64,000 bases of DNA, from assembly GCA_016185015.1 (NCBI GenBank), contig JACPOI010000015.1, forward strand, positions 62,001-126,000, in the 5' to 3' direction. Of the stretch, positions 48,767-57,412 are shown one piece after another (position 1 is the first letter of the stretch; each line of letters starts with the position of its first letter). The translations under genes were made by a program, and so were the position numbers. Under the pieces are notes generated by a model. The model was not told the origin of the DNA. It made no database searches and saw only the letters and a program-made list of their open reading frames with translations. The DNA comes from Burkholderiales bacterium. GTDB lineage: Bacteria; Pseudomonadota; Gammaproteobacteria; Burkholderiales; Burkholderiaceae_C.

Positions 48767-49537
48767 TCAAGCGCTCTGCGACCCCCGATGCGCCCACCCC
48801 GTCGTGTGCTTCTCGATAAAGCTGAACAGCTCGTACATGGCCATGGCCATCGCCCCCACCACCAGCAGGCCGCTGAAGGCCAGGCCCATCTGCATGGCCG
48901 AGCCGGCCGAGATCAGCAGGTAGCCGATGCCCTCGTTGGCAGCCGTCATCTCGGACACCGTGGTGCCCACGAAGGCCAGCGTGATCGCCACCTTGAGCGA
49001 GCCGAAGAAGTAGGGCATGGAGCGGGGCAGGCCGACCTTGATGAGCACGTCCCAGCGCTTGGCACCCAGTACGCGCAGTACGTCCTCCAGTTCAGGCTCC
49101 AGCGTGGCCAGGCCGGTGGCGATGTTGACCGTGATGGGGAAGAAGCTGATCAGGAAGGCCGTGAGGATGGCCGGGCCGATGCCGATGCCGAACCAGACCA
49201 CCAGGATGGGCACGAAGGCCGCCTTGGGCAGGGCGTTGAAGGCCGTCATCAGCGGGTAGACCGCCGCGTAGGCCAGGCGCGAACTGCCGATCAGGAAGCC
49301 CAGCAGCACGCCGACCACGATGGCGATGCCGAAGCCCGCCATGGTGACCCAGAAGGTGCGCCAGGCATGGCCGGCGATGACGGCCTTGTACTCCAGCGTC
49401 TGTTCCCAGATGCGCAGGGGGCTGGGGAAGATGAATTCCGAGACGCTGAAGGCCGAGGTGATGATCTGCCAGAGGATGACGATGACCACCAGCAGCAGCA
49501 GGGGGGACCAGCGTTCGAGTTCTTTGCGGGGTTTCAT
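48767..49537 (-). CDS. ABC transporter permease (SsuC/TauC type)
   Basis: 256-residue inner-membrane protein with about six helices and the conserved permease loop EDVLRVLGAKRWDVLIKVGL before PRSMPYFFGSLKVAI. It belongs to the family that imports taurine, nitrate, sulfonates and thiamine precursors. It follows the ATPase gene by 10 bp and is last in the importer operon. Confidence 0.93.
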   Translation of the reverse strand: MKPRKELERWSPLLLLVVIVILWQIITSAFSVSEFIFPSPLRIWEQTLEYKAVIAGHAWRTFWVTMAGFGIAIVVGVLLGFLIGSSRLAYAAVYPLMTAFNALPKAAFVPILVVWFGIGIGPAILTAFLISFFPITVNIATGLATLEPELEDVLRVLGAKRWDVLIKVGLPRSMPYFFGSLKVAITLAFVGTTVSEMTAANEGIGYLLISAGSAMQMGLAFSGLLVVGAMAMAMYELFSFIEKHTTGWAHRGSQSA

Positions 49538-49547
49538 GGGAGAGGCC

Positions 49548-50378
49548 TCACTGGTTGATCACGGCGCCGGCCTTGCGCATGGCACCGATGTGGCCGCGCA
49601 GTTCGTGCACGATGCCGGTGAACTCGGGGGTGTAGGTGATCTCCAGGTCGCGCGGACGCGGCAGGTCGATCTCGCGCTGCACCACGAAACGGCCCGGGCC
49701 CTTGCTCATGACGTAGACCGTGTCGGCCAGGAAGACCGATTCGCGCAGGTCGTGCGTGACCAGGATGACGTTGAACTTCTGCGCCTGCCACAGGTCGCGC
49801 AGGGTGCACCAGAGTTCCTCGCGCGTGAAGGCGTCGAGCGCGCCGAAGGGTTCGTCCAGCAGCAGCATCTTGGGCTCGTGGATCAGGGCGCGGCAGATGC
49901 TGGCGCGCTGCTGCATGCCGCCCGAGAGTTCCCAGGGGAATTTCTTGGCATAACCACCCAGGCCCACGGTCTCCAACAGCTTGAGCGCGCGTTCCTCGAA
50001 CTCCTTGCGGCGGTCCTTGAATTGCGAGCGGTAGGGCTCGACGATTTCCAGCGGCAGCAGCACGTTGTCCAGCGTGGTGCGCCAGGGCAGCAGCGAAGGC
50101 GCCTGGAAGGCCATGCCCGAGACCTTGAGCGGGCCGGTCACGGGCTGGCCGTCCACACGGATGCGGCCCATGCTGGGCATCTTCAGGCCGGTGGTGAGTT
50201 TCATGAAGGTGGACTTGCCGCAGCCCGAGGGTCCGACGATGGCGATGAACTCGCCCTGGCGCACGTTCAGGTTGATGGCCTCGACCGCGAAGTTGTTCTG
50301 GGCCAGCAACTCGTCGTTGTAGGCCAGCCAGACGTCGTCGAACTGGACGAAGGGGGGAGAGGTGGATTCAGTAGCCAT
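49548..50378 (-). CDS. ABC transporter ATP-binding protein (SsuB/TauB type)
   Basis: 276 residues from ATG 50378 (MATESTSPPFVQFDDVWLAY); a GTG three codons earlier is possible. It has Walker A VGPSGCGKSTFM, the signature LSGGMQQRASICRALIHEP, Walker B MLLLDEPFGALD and the switch His in ILVTHDLRESVF. It follows the binding-protein gene after a 59-bp gap that contains an intrinsic terminator. Confidence 0.95.
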   Translation of the reverse strand: MATESTSPPFVQFDDVWLAYNDELLAQNNFAVEAINLNVRQGEFIAIVGPSGCGKSTFMKLTTGLKMPSMGRIRVDGQPVTGPLKVSGMAFQAPSLLPWRTTLDNVLLPLEIVEPYRSQFKDRRKEFEERALKLLETVGLGGYAKKFPWELSGGMQQRASICRALIHEPKMLLLDEPFGALDAFTREELWCTLRDLWQAQKFNVILVTHDLRESVFLADTVYVMSKGPGRFVVQREIDLPRPRDLEITYTPEFTGIVHELRGHIGAMRKAGAVINQ

Positions 50379-50387
50379 GGTCTGCAC

Positions 50388-50413
50388 AAAAAAATGGCCA
50401 GACGAGCTGGCCA
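50388..50413 (-). terminator. intercistronic terminator between binding protein and ATPase genes
   Basis: CTGGCCA and TGGCCAG arms (50395-50401 and 50407-50413) form a perfect 7-bp stem with a 5-nt loop. On the minus strand seven T follow (50394-50388). It sits between the two genes of one operon, so it probably lowers ATPase and permease expression relative to the binding protein. Confidence 0.85.
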
Positions 50414-50437
50414 GGGGAGGTTAGGAACGCATGTGAA

Positions 50438-51472
50438 TCACTTCTTTGCCGGGGGCAGGATGTTCAGTTCTGCTGCGGTCGGCAGGAAGGAGCCGTTCCA
50501 GATCGCGCCGGCGTCCACACGGGTCTTGGTGCCGAAGGCGTCGGACACCTGCGAGGCCATCAGGGCCAGGCGGCCCGGGTTGATCTGGCCGAAACCCTCC
50601 TTGCGTGCGTCGGGGCTGGCGACCACCGAGTCGATGGCCATCTGCAGGCGGCGGGTTTCCAGTGCCACATTGATGATGCCGTCGCGCGCCTTGACGGTCT
50701 CGATGCCGGCGGCGGGGTTGGCCATCACTTCCTTGGCGCCCTTGGTGAAGGCCTTGAGGAAGGCCTTGATCAGCTCCGGGTTCTCCTTGATCAGCTTGGG
50801 GCTGGCGATGATGGCATTGCCATAGAGCTTCACGCCGAAATCGGCGTAGGGCATGACCACCACGTCCTCGGCCTTCACGCCGCGTGCTTCCAGGTTGAGC
50901 AGGGAGGTGAAGGAGAAGCCGGTGATCGCATCGACGTCGCCGCGCACCAGCATGGTTTCGCGCAGCGGCGGGTCCATGGCGGTCCATGCCACGTTCTTCA
51001 CGTTATTGGCCTTCTCGAAAATCGGGAAGGCCTTGCGGCCGGCGTCGAAGACCGGCGCGCCGAGCTTCTTGCCGTTCAGATTCGCCGGGGTCTTGATGCC
51101 GGATTTCTTGAGCGCCATCACGGCGGCCGGCGTGTTGTTGTAGACCATCATGACGGCCACTGGCTTGTTGGGGGCGTCCGGGTTGTTGGCGTGGAACTCC
51201 ATCAGGGCGGCCATGTCGGCGAAACCGATGTCGTAGGTGCCCGAGGCCACGCGCGTGACGGTGCCGCCGGAGCCGTTGCCGCTGTCCACGGTCACGTCCA
51301 GTCCGGCGTCCTTGAAATGGCCCTTGGCAGCAGGCAGGGTGAAGAAGGCGGCGGGGCCTTCGAATCGCCAGTCCAGCTGGAACTTGAGGGACTTGGTCTG
51401 GGCCTGTGCGGTGGCGAAGCTGGCCGTCAAGGCGAGAGCGACGACGGTTTGGAGGAGGTGGCGCTTGGACAT
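50438..51472 (-). CDS. ABC transporter substrate-binding protein (NMT1/SsuA-like)
   Basis: 344-residue periplasmic protein with a signal peptide (HLLQTVVALALTASFATAQA). The mature part resembles the NMT1/THI5-SsuA class: KFQLDWRFEGPAAFFTLPAA, DSGNGSGGTVTRVASGTYDI and DPPLRETMLVRGDVDAITGF. AAGGAG precedes ATG 51472. The substrate is not evident; an upstream TGTATACA site shared with the urate genes suggests a purine-degradation compound. Confidence 0.9.
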   Translation of the reverse strand: MSKRHLLQTVVALALTASFATAQAQTKSLKFQLDWRFEGPAAFFTLPAAKGHFKDAGLDVTVDSGNGSGGTVTRVASGTYDIGFADMAALMEFHANNPDAPNKPVAVMMVYNNTPAAVMALKKSGIKTPANLNGKKLGAPVFDAGRKAFPIFEKANNVKNVAWTAMDPPLRETMLVRGDVDAITGFSFTSLLNLEARGVKAEDVVVMPYADFGVKLYGNAIIASPKLIKENPELIKAFLKAFTKGAKEVMANPAAGIETVKARDGIINVALETRRLQMAIDSVVASPDARKEGFGQINPGRLALMASQVSDAFGTKTRVDAGAIWNGSFLPTAAELNILPPAKK

Positions 51473-51599
51473 GGGGAGCTCCTTGGGGTTAGCTTGTCTG
51501 CAGGCAATGGGAAAAGGCGATGGCCGTCATCACGGTACTAGGTCTTGAGCAAAAAGGGTGCCAGTTCCAGTCCCGGGGGTCTTGAGATTGAAAACATGG

Positions 51600-51609
51600 C
51601 TGTATACAG
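51600..51609. promoter_or_regulatory. TGTATACA operator upstream of the ABC importer operon
   Basis: CTGTATACAG is a perfect 10-bp palindrome, about 130 bp before the binding-protein ATG, in the 241-bp gap to the DCC gene. Same core as the sites at 41425 and 46391. No other feature is clear in this gap. Confidence 0.65.
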
Positions 51610-51713
51610 ATTGTCTGGTCGATTCGCGCCCCAGATATTCAGACAAACCCTAAACGGTGCGCACCCGGGTGGTGCAATGCACGCTGCTTGTGCGCTTGGC
51701 AGGCGCCCGATGG

Positions 51714-52112
51714 TCAGCGCGGGCGCGAAGGCCGGTCCAGCCAGCGCTGCAGGGCGCGTTGCAGGCGGGGACGCAGGGGCAGGAACAGACGGTAGGCGCC
51801 CTCGGCCAGCCAGGACAGCGGCGGCACGGCGCACAGGCGGCCCAGCCAGCGCCACCCCGGCAGCTCGCGCCAGAGCCGCGCGAAACCCGCCGCGCCGTGG
51901 TGCAGCCGGCCTTGCGCATCGCGCACGTGAAAGCGCCGCAGGGCAGCCTTGCAATCGAGCCCGGGCCCGAGTTCGGTTGACTGGCTCACGTCGACCCAGT
52001 CCAGCCCGGCCGCGGCGGGTGAGCGCCGGTAGAAGGCGATCTCGCGTGAGCACAAAGGGCAGCTGCCGTCGTAGTAGACGGTCAGGGCGGCGGATGTCGT
52101 CGTTTCAGGCAT
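51714..52112 (-). CDS. DCC-family thiol oxidoreductase-like protein (DUF393)
   Basis: 132 residues from ATG 52112 (MPETTTSAALTVYYDGSCPL). The N-terminal DxxCxxC pattern DGSCPLCSREIAFYRR gives the family its name and could form a redox or metal site. The C-terminal part is basic and hydrophobic (PPLSWLAEGAYRLFLPLRPR). It lies alone between the importer promoter and a LysR gene on the same strand. Function unknown. Confidence 0.85.
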   Translation of the reverse strand: MPETTTSAALTVYYDGSCPLCSREIAFYRRSPAAAGLDWVDVSQSTELGPGLDCKAALRRFHVRDAQGRLHHGAAGFARLWRELPGWRWLGRLCAVPPLSWLAEGAYRLFLPLRPRLQRALQRWLDRPSRPR

Positions 52113-52240
52113 GGGTGCATCATGCCGCGCCCGGCGCGCGCGGGTGGGGCGCCCGGGGATGGCCCCTGAGGCCACAGGTTTGTTGCGCGGTGCGGTGCCT
52201 CAGGGCAGGAGTGTGGCGACCCGGTGGGACATCCGGGCCT

Positions 52241-53152
52241 TCATGCGGGGGCCGTGAAGGTGAAAACGCCCTCGCGCATGAGTCGCGAGAATTCGGCCTC
52301 GATCATTTCCTGCACGACCGGAATGGCCAGTTTGCCCTCGGGCTCCAGCCGGGTCGCCAGCACCAGCAGGCGGTTGAGCTGGATGCCCGTGATCTGGGAC
52401 ATGACGACCTCGGATGCGGTGCCGGCCTCCTTGTAGACAGAGACCGGCATGATGGTGGCCCACGGCCCCTTCTGGACCAGCGCACGAATGGTGTCCACCG
52501 AGTCCAGCACCGCCTGCACGTTCAGCGTCTTGCCCAGCGGCAGCAACTGCCGCTCGACCAGGTCGCGATGCAGGCTGGTCATGAGCAGGGGGATGCGGGC
52601 CAGCTGGGCCACCGACACCAGCGGGCCCATGCCCATGGAGGCGTGGGTGACGAGCGCGAACGGTTCGCCGATCAGGGGCTGCAGCGAAACCGAGCGTCCC
52701 ACCCCCGGGTTGGTGACCACGGCCATGTCGATGATGCCGCGCTCCAGCCAGTCCAGCAGCTCCGGCGTGAAGGCCTCGCGCGAGCGCAATTCCACCTCCG
52801 GCAGGGTGCGCAGGCAGTGCTCGAACAGGCCCGGCAGCAGCACCCGCGCCAGCGTGGGGGAGACGCCCAGGACCACGGTGGTCTTCGTGTCGCCGGTCTT
52901 GCCGGCCAGGCGCTGGCGCACGCGCTGTGCTTCGCCGAGGATGCGCTGCGCCGACTCGTAGAAGGTGACACCCGCCTGGGTCAGCCGCACGCCGCGCGGC
53001 ATGCGGTGAAACAGCGCCACGCCCAGGTCGGCCTCCAGTTCCCGCAGCTGTCGTGTCAGGGCGGGCTGGGCGATCGAGATGGCGGCAGCGGCGGCGGTCA
53101 GGCTGCCGGCATCCGCAATGGCCACGAAGTAGCGCAGGGTTTTCAGGTTCAT
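52241..53152 (-). CDS. LysR family regulator divergent from the Ldh-ALDH cluster
   Basis: 303-residue LysR protein with the N-terminal helix-turn-helix LRYFVAIADAGSLTAAAAAI to QLRELEADLGVALFHRMPRG and a PBP-like effector domain. ATG 53152. The divergent arrangement with the dehydrogenase operon 254 bp away, and a LysR-type box in between, indicate that it controls that operon. The effector is unknown, perhaps the cluster's substrate. Confidence 0.9.
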   Translation of the reverse strand: MNLKTLRYFVAIADAGSLTAAAAAISIAQPALTRQLRELEADLGVALFHRMPRGVRLTQAGVTFYESAQRILGEAQRVRQRLAGKTGDTKTTVVLGVSPTLARVLLPGLFEHCLRTLPEVELRSREAFTPELLDWLERGIIDMAVVTNPGVGRSVSLQPLIGEPFALVTHASMGMGPLVSVAQLARIPLLMTSLHRDLVERQLLPLGKTLNVQAVLDSVDTIRALVQKGPWATIMPVSVYKEAGTASEVVMSQITGIQLNRLLVLATRLEPEGKLAIPVVQEMIEAEFSRLMREGVFTFTAPA

Positions 53153-53169
53153 GTGGCAAAAATGAGGCG

Positions 53170-53186
53170 ATCAATAGCAAGATGAT
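53170..53186. promoter_or_regulatory. LysR-type binding box (ATC-N11-GAT)
   Basis: ATC (53170-53172), 11 nt, GAT (53184-53186). It is centred about 67 bp before the predicted start of the ldh transcript, the position where LysR proteins usually bind, and 18 bp from the lysR start. Confidence 0.5.
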
Positions 53187-53208
53187 ATGGGCTTGCGAGA
53201 AATCAGTA

Positions 53209-53238
53209 TTGGACGGGTCGCCCCGGCCTTCCTACACT
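53209..53238 (+). promoter_or_regulatory. promoter of the Ldh-ALDH-cupin-Bug-LVIVD cluster
   Basis: TTGGAC (53209-53214), an 18-nt spacer and TACACT (53233-53238) make a sigma-70-type promoter with a leader of about 160 nt. Confidence 0.65.
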
Positions 53239-53406
53239 GCGGGACTTCAGCACACCCGAGAGCCGCCCTGGGTCGACCTATAACAGGCACCCGGGCGCAG
53301 CCCTCGCAGCGATAACCGATTGAGATTCCATGGCCAGAGCCGGCGCCCACCCGGGCCCACCGGGCCGCCGTTACATGCCATCCAAGATCCAAAGAAAGAA
53401 CGCCAC

Positions 53407-54489
53407 TTGAACGCGCCCAGCCACAACTTCACGCCGGTCCTGCCCGAGACCCTGCGCAACTTCATCCAGGCGGCGTTTGTCAGCCAGGGGTTCCCGCAGG
53501 CGGACGCCCTGACCATCGCCTCGCTCATGGCCGAAGCCGACCTGCAAGGCTCGGACGGCCACGGCGTCATCCGCCTGCCGATGTACATGAAGCGCATCCG
53601 CGCCGGTGGCATCAACAAGCACCCTGACATCAAGGTGGTGCGCGAGCGCGCTGGCATGGCGGTGCTCGACGGCGATAACGGCATGGGACACCTGGTGATG
53701 TCGCGTGCGGTCGATCTGGCCATCGAGAAGGCACGCACCTGCGGCGTGGCCTGGGTCAGCGCGCGCCACAGCAACCATGCCGGCCCGGCCTCCTTGTATG
53801 CACGAAAGCCCCTGCAGCACGACATGCTGGGCCTGTACTTTGCCGTGGGCAATGCCAACCACCTGCCGCCATGGGGCGGCACCGACATGCTGCTGTCGAC
53901 CAACCCCATCGCAGCCGGCATCCCTGCCGGTGCGGAGCCGCCCGTGGTGCTGGACATGGCCACGACGGTGGCGGCCTATGGCAAGGTCAAGGCCAAGGCC
54001 AAGCGCGGCGAGATGATGCCCGAGGGCTGGATGATCGACCGCCAGGGCAAGCCCCTGACCGATCCGAACCGCGCCAGCGAAGGCTTCCTGCTGCCCATCG
54101 GCGACTACAAGGGCTATGGCCTGGCGCTGGTGGTCGGGCTGCTGGCCGGCACGCTGGGCGGCGCGGCCATGGGCAAGGATGTGGTCGACTTCAATGCCGA
54201 CCATGTCAGCGTCACCAATACCGGCCAGGCCATCCTGGTGATCGACCTCAGCGCCTTCGGTGACGTCGCGGTCTTCAAGGGCGCGGTCGATACGCTGGTC
54301 CGGGACATCCGCAACAGCGAGCGCCTGCCCGGGGTGGAGCGCATCTGGCTGCCGGGCGAGCAAAGCCATGAGCGTCGGCAAAGTTACCAGGCCGGCATCC
54401 CGATCGCCAACACCCTGGTCCAGGAACTGGCCGTGCTGGCCAAGGATCTGGGCATTGCGCCGCTGGTGCAGGGGAGCGCTGCACGATGA
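53407..54489 (+). CDS. Ldh2 family malate/lactate/ureidoglycolate-type dehydrogenase
   Basis: 360 residues of the Ldh2 NAD(P)-dependent family, distinct from Rossmann dehydrogenases. Family segments are MAEADLQGSDGHGVIRLPMY, SARHSNHAGPASLYARKPL with the catalytic His, STNPIAAGIPAG and LDMATTVAAYGKVKAKAKRG. The best start is TTG 53407 (MNAPSHNFTPVLPETL); there is no in-frame ATG nearby and an earlier TTG at 53320 gives an unlike extension. It leads the cluster. The substrate is a 2-hydroxy or 2-oxo acid that I cannot name. Confidence 0.85.
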   Translation: MNAPSHNFTPVLPETLRNFIQAAFVSQGFPQADALTIASLMAEADLQGSDGHGVIRLPMYMKRIRAGGINKHPDIKVVRERAGMAVLDGDNGMGHLVMSRAVDLAIEKARTCGVAWVSARHSNHAGPASLYARKPLQHDMLGLYFAVGNANHLPPWGGTDMLLSTNPIAAGIPAGAEPPVVLDMATTVAAYGKVKAKAKRGEMMPEGWMIDRQGKPLTDPNRASEGFLLPIGDYKGYGLALVVGLLAGTLGGAAMGKDVVDFNADHVSVTNTGQAILVIDLSAFGDVAVFKGAVDTLVRDIRNSERLPGVERIWLPGEQSHERRQSYQAGIPIANTLVQELAVLAKDLGIAPLVQGSAAR

Positions 54490-55859
54490 TGAACTCCTTC
54501 AACCCGGCCACCGACACCCTGCTGGGGAAAATCTCCATCCATGACGAGCGGGCCATCGAATACCGGCTGCGCGTTGCCGCGGAATCCCAGAAAGCCTGGG
54601 CCCGCCTGGACGTCCGCCAGCGCCTGCCTTACCTGTTGCAGGTCGCGACCGTGCTGCGCCGCAAGAAGCAGGAACTGGCGCTGCTCATCACGCAGGAGAT
54701 GGGCAAGCCCCTGAGCGAATCGCTGGGCGAGATCGAGAAGTGCGCCTGGAATTTCGAGTACTACGCCCAGCAGGGCGAGACCTTCCTGGCGGACCAGGTG
54801 GTCGCAAGCTCGGCCGCCGACAGCCGCATCGTGTTCGATCCGCTGGGGCTGGTGCTGGCGGTGATGCCGTGGAACTATCCCTTCTGGCAGGTCATGCGCG
54901 CAGCGGCCCCGGTGCTGGTGGGCGGCAACGGCATGGTGCTCAAGCACGCCAGCAATGTGCCGCAATGCGCACTGGCGCTCGAGCAGGTGTTCAAGGATGC
55001 GGGCCTGCCCGACGGCCTGTTCACCACGCTGCTGGTCGAGTCCTCCGCCGTGCGCGGGCTGATCGAGGATGCGCGCATTGCCGCGGTGACCTTCACCGGT
55101 TCCACCCCCGTGGGGCGCAGCATCGCCTCGCAGGCCGGTCAGGCGCTCAAGAAGCAGGTGCTCGAACTCGGTGGCTCGGACCCCTTCATCGTGCTGGCCG
55201 ATGCCGACATCGAGGCGGCCGCCGCGGTCGCCGTCAAGGCGCGTTTTTCCAACACGGGGCAAAGCTGCATCTCGGCCAAGCGTTTCATCGTCGAGCAGGC
55301 CGTGGCAGACCGTTTTGCGGACGCTTTTGTGGCCGGTGCGCGCAAGCTCGTGGTCGGCGATCCCCTGCTGCCTGGCACCACCATCGGTTCCATGGCGCGC
55401 GGCAAGCTGCGCGAGGAACTGCATGCCCAGGTCATGGCCTCCATCCAGGAAGGCGCCAAGGTGCTGATCGGCGGCCAGCCGCTGCCCGGCCCCGGCGCCT
55501 ACTACCAGCCGACGATCCTGGACCACGTCACGCCGGCCATGACCGCCGCGCGCGAAGAGACCTTCGGCCCGGCCGCCGCCATTCTTCGTGTGGTCTCGGC
55601 GGATGCCGCCGTCGCCGTGGCCAACGACTCGCCCTTCGGCCTGGGGGCTTCGCTCTGGACCGGTGACCTGGACCGTGCACGCCAGCTGACGCGGCGCATC
55701 GAGGCCGGCGCCGTCTTCGTGAACGGCCTGGTGGCTTCCGATCCCCGCCTGCCTTTTGGCGGCACCAAACAATCCGGCTACGGCCGCGAGCTCGGCCATC
55801 TGGGCCTGCATGAATTCATGAACATCAAGACGGTCTGGACCGGACCTGCTACAAACTGA
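54486..55859 (+). CDS. NAD(P)-dependent aldehyde dehydrogenase (succinate-semialdehyde type)
   Basis: 457-residue ALDH resembling the GabD/Sad group. It has the VLAVMPWNYPFWQVMRAAAP cofactor segment, the catalytic Glu in LELGGSDPFIV and the catalytic Cys in NTGQSCISAKRFIV. Its ATG overlaps the Ldh2 stop (ATGA), so the two enzymes are coupled and may act in sequence on one carbon chain. Confidence 0.92.
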   Translation: MMNSFNPATDTLLGKISIHDERAIEYRLRVAAESQKAWARLDVRQRLPYLLQVATVLRRKKQELALLITQEMGKPLSESLGEIEKCAWNFEYYAQQGETFLADQVVASSAADSRIVFDPLGLVLAVMPWNYPFWQVMRAAAPVLVGGNGMVLKHASNVPQCALALEQVFKDAGLPDGLFTTLLVESSAVRGLIEDARIAAVTFTGSTPVGRSIASQAGQALKKQVLELGGSDPFIVLADADIEAAAAVAVKARFSNTGQSCISAKRFIVEQAVADRFADAFVAGARKLVVGDPLLPGTTIGSMARGKLREELHAQVMASIQEGAKVLIGGQPLPGPGAYYQPTILDHVTPAMTAAREETFGPAAAILRVVSADAAVAVANDSPFGLGASLWTGDLDRARQLTRRIEAGAVFVNGLVASDPRLPFGGTKQSGYGRELGHLGLHEFMNIKTVWTGPATN

Positions 55860-55889
55860 AATTGACAGCCACGCTCAATGGAGAACACC

Positions 55890-56312
55890 ATGACCACTGC
55901 CACACCCGCACGCACGCCCACCGTGCTCAAGCCCGACCAGATCAAGAGCCACGACCGCGGCGGCGGCGCCCGCACCACTCCCCTGGTGACGCCGGCGCTC
56001 GGCGCGCAGAGTTTCATCAACGGCATCACCGAGTTCTCGCCCGGCACGGCCATCCCCTTCCACAGCCACAACTGCGAAGAGAGCGTGATGCTGCTCTCGG
56101 GCAACGCCGTCATGGACGTCGCAGGGCAGGAGTCCCATGTGCTCAAACCCCTGGACACGACCTGGATCCCGCCGAACGTGTCGCACCGCTTCCGCAACAT
56201 GTCGAGCACCGAGCCCATGAAGATCCTCTGGATCTATGCCTCCCCGAACGCGACGCGTACCCTGACCGAAACCGGCGAAACCCGGATGGTGTCGGTAGAA
56301 CACAGCAAGTGA
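55890..56312 (+). CDS. cupin domain protein
   Basis: 140-residue single-cupin protein. Cupin motif 1 is PFHSHNCEESVMLLSGNAVM with metal-ligand His and Glu, and motif 2 is TWIPPNVSHRFRNMS. ATG 55890 (MTTATPARTP) has GGAG 6 nt upstream; an ATG 12 nt earlier overlaps that site. It follows the ALDH gene by 30 bp. It may be a small metal enzyme (dioxygenase, isomerase) or a sugar-acid binding protein; the substrate is unknown. Confidence 0.85.
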   Translation: MTTATPARTPTVLKPDQIKSHDRGGGARTTPLVTPALGAQSFINGITEFSPGTAIPFHSHNCEESVMLLSGNAVMDVAGQESHVLKPLDTTWIPPNVSHRFRNMSSTEPMKILWIYASPNATRTLTETGETRMVSVEHSK

Positions 56313-56386
56313 TTTCCCGAGGGTCTGGGGCGTGCGTTTTGGGCGCCGCCACCAGGCCTGAATGCATAGACCTACAAGGAGACAAG

Positions 56387-57370
56387 ATGATGTTGCGTAG
56401 AAACAGCCTGCGTCTGCTGAGCGGCGCCGTCCTGCTGGGTGCCATGGGCGTGGCCCTGGCCCAGGCGGACAACTACCCCAGCAAGCCGATCCGCCTGATC
56501 GTTCCGGCCTCGCCCGGCGGCGCTGCGGACTTCTTTGCCCGCATCGTCGGTCCGAAACTCGGCGAGGCGCTGGGCCAGAGCATCGTGATCGAGAACCGTT
56601 CTGGCGCTTCGGGCACGATTGCAGCCGACATCACGGCCAAATCTGCAGGGGACGGCTACACGATGCTGATCGGTCAGTCGACCAGCATGGCCGTCGCCCC
56701 GCACATGTACAACAAGCTGACCTACGACACCTTGCGGGATCTCAAGCCGGTGACGATGGTGGCCGAGGTCCCCAACATCCTGGTGGTCCACCAGAGCGTG
56801 CCGGCCAAGAATGTGCAGGAGCTGATCGCCCTGGCCAAGGCCAAGCCCGGTGCTCTCAATTACGGATCTTCGGGCAAGGGCGCGCCCACCCACCTGGCGG
56901 GCGAGCTGTTCGAGATCGCCACGGGAACCGAGATCACCCACATCCCCTACCGTGGCGCAGGCCCCTCCGTCAATGCCCTGCTGGCCGGCGAGATCCAGCT
57001 GATGTTCGCCCCCATGGTGGCCGTGTTGCCGCATGTGCAATCCGGTCGGGTGCGGGCCCTGGCCCTCACCTCGGCCAGCCGCTCGTCGGCCGTGCCCGAC
57101 GTGCCCACCCTGGCCGAGTCGGGACTCAAGGATTTCGACGTCTCCTCGTGGTTCGGCTTCTTCGTGCCCTCCAGCACGCCGGCCGCCATCGTGGACCGGC
57201 TGCAGCGTGAAACCGCCAAGGTCCTCAAGGACCCCGGTGTGCTCGAACGCCTGGCCAAGGAAGGCGCAACCCCTGGGGGGAACACCTCCGCTGTTTTCAC
57301 CCGATACGTCCACGCGGAATACGCCAAATACGGAAAACTGGTGAAGGAAAAGAACATCCAGGCGGACTGA
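56387..57370 (+). CDS. Bug-family (TctC) tripartite tricarboxylate transporter binding protein
   Basis: 327-residue periplasmic protein with a signal peptide (LRLLSGAVLLGAMGVALAQA). Mature features are YPSKPIRLIVPASPGGAADF, NRSGASGTIAADITAKSAGD and the IPYRGAGPSVNALLAGEIQL ligand segment. AAGGAG precedes ATG 56387. No TctA or TctB membrane genes are nearby, as is usual for Bug proteins, so uptake or sensing of the cluster's acid is inferred. Confidence 0.93.
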   Translation: MMLRRNSLRLLSGAVLLGAMGVALAQADNYPSKPIRLIVPASPGGAADFFARIVGPKLGEALGQSIVIENRSGASGTIAADITAKSAGDGYTMLIGQSTSMAVAPHMYNKLTYDTLRDLKPVTMVAEVPNILVVHQSVPAKNVQELIALAKAKPGALNYGSSGKGAPTHLAGELFEIATGTEITHIPYRGAGPSVNALLAGEIQLMFAPMVAVLPHVQSGRVRALALTSASRSSAVPDVPTLAESGLKDFDVSSWFGFFVPSSTPAAIVDRLQRETAKVLKDPGVLERLAKEGATPGGNTSAVFTRYVHAEYAKYGKLVKEKNIQAD

Positions 57371-57412
57371 CGCTGCAGCGCCTGGACACACCCTGTATTT
57401 TTTGAGTGCAAC

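Noticed and set aside
48340-48819. A 159-codon plus-strand frame in the puuD-importer gap
   Set aside because: It runs through the inverted-arm repeat, its peptide is basic and low in structure, and it overlaps the end of the permease gene; best explained as a by-product of the repeat.
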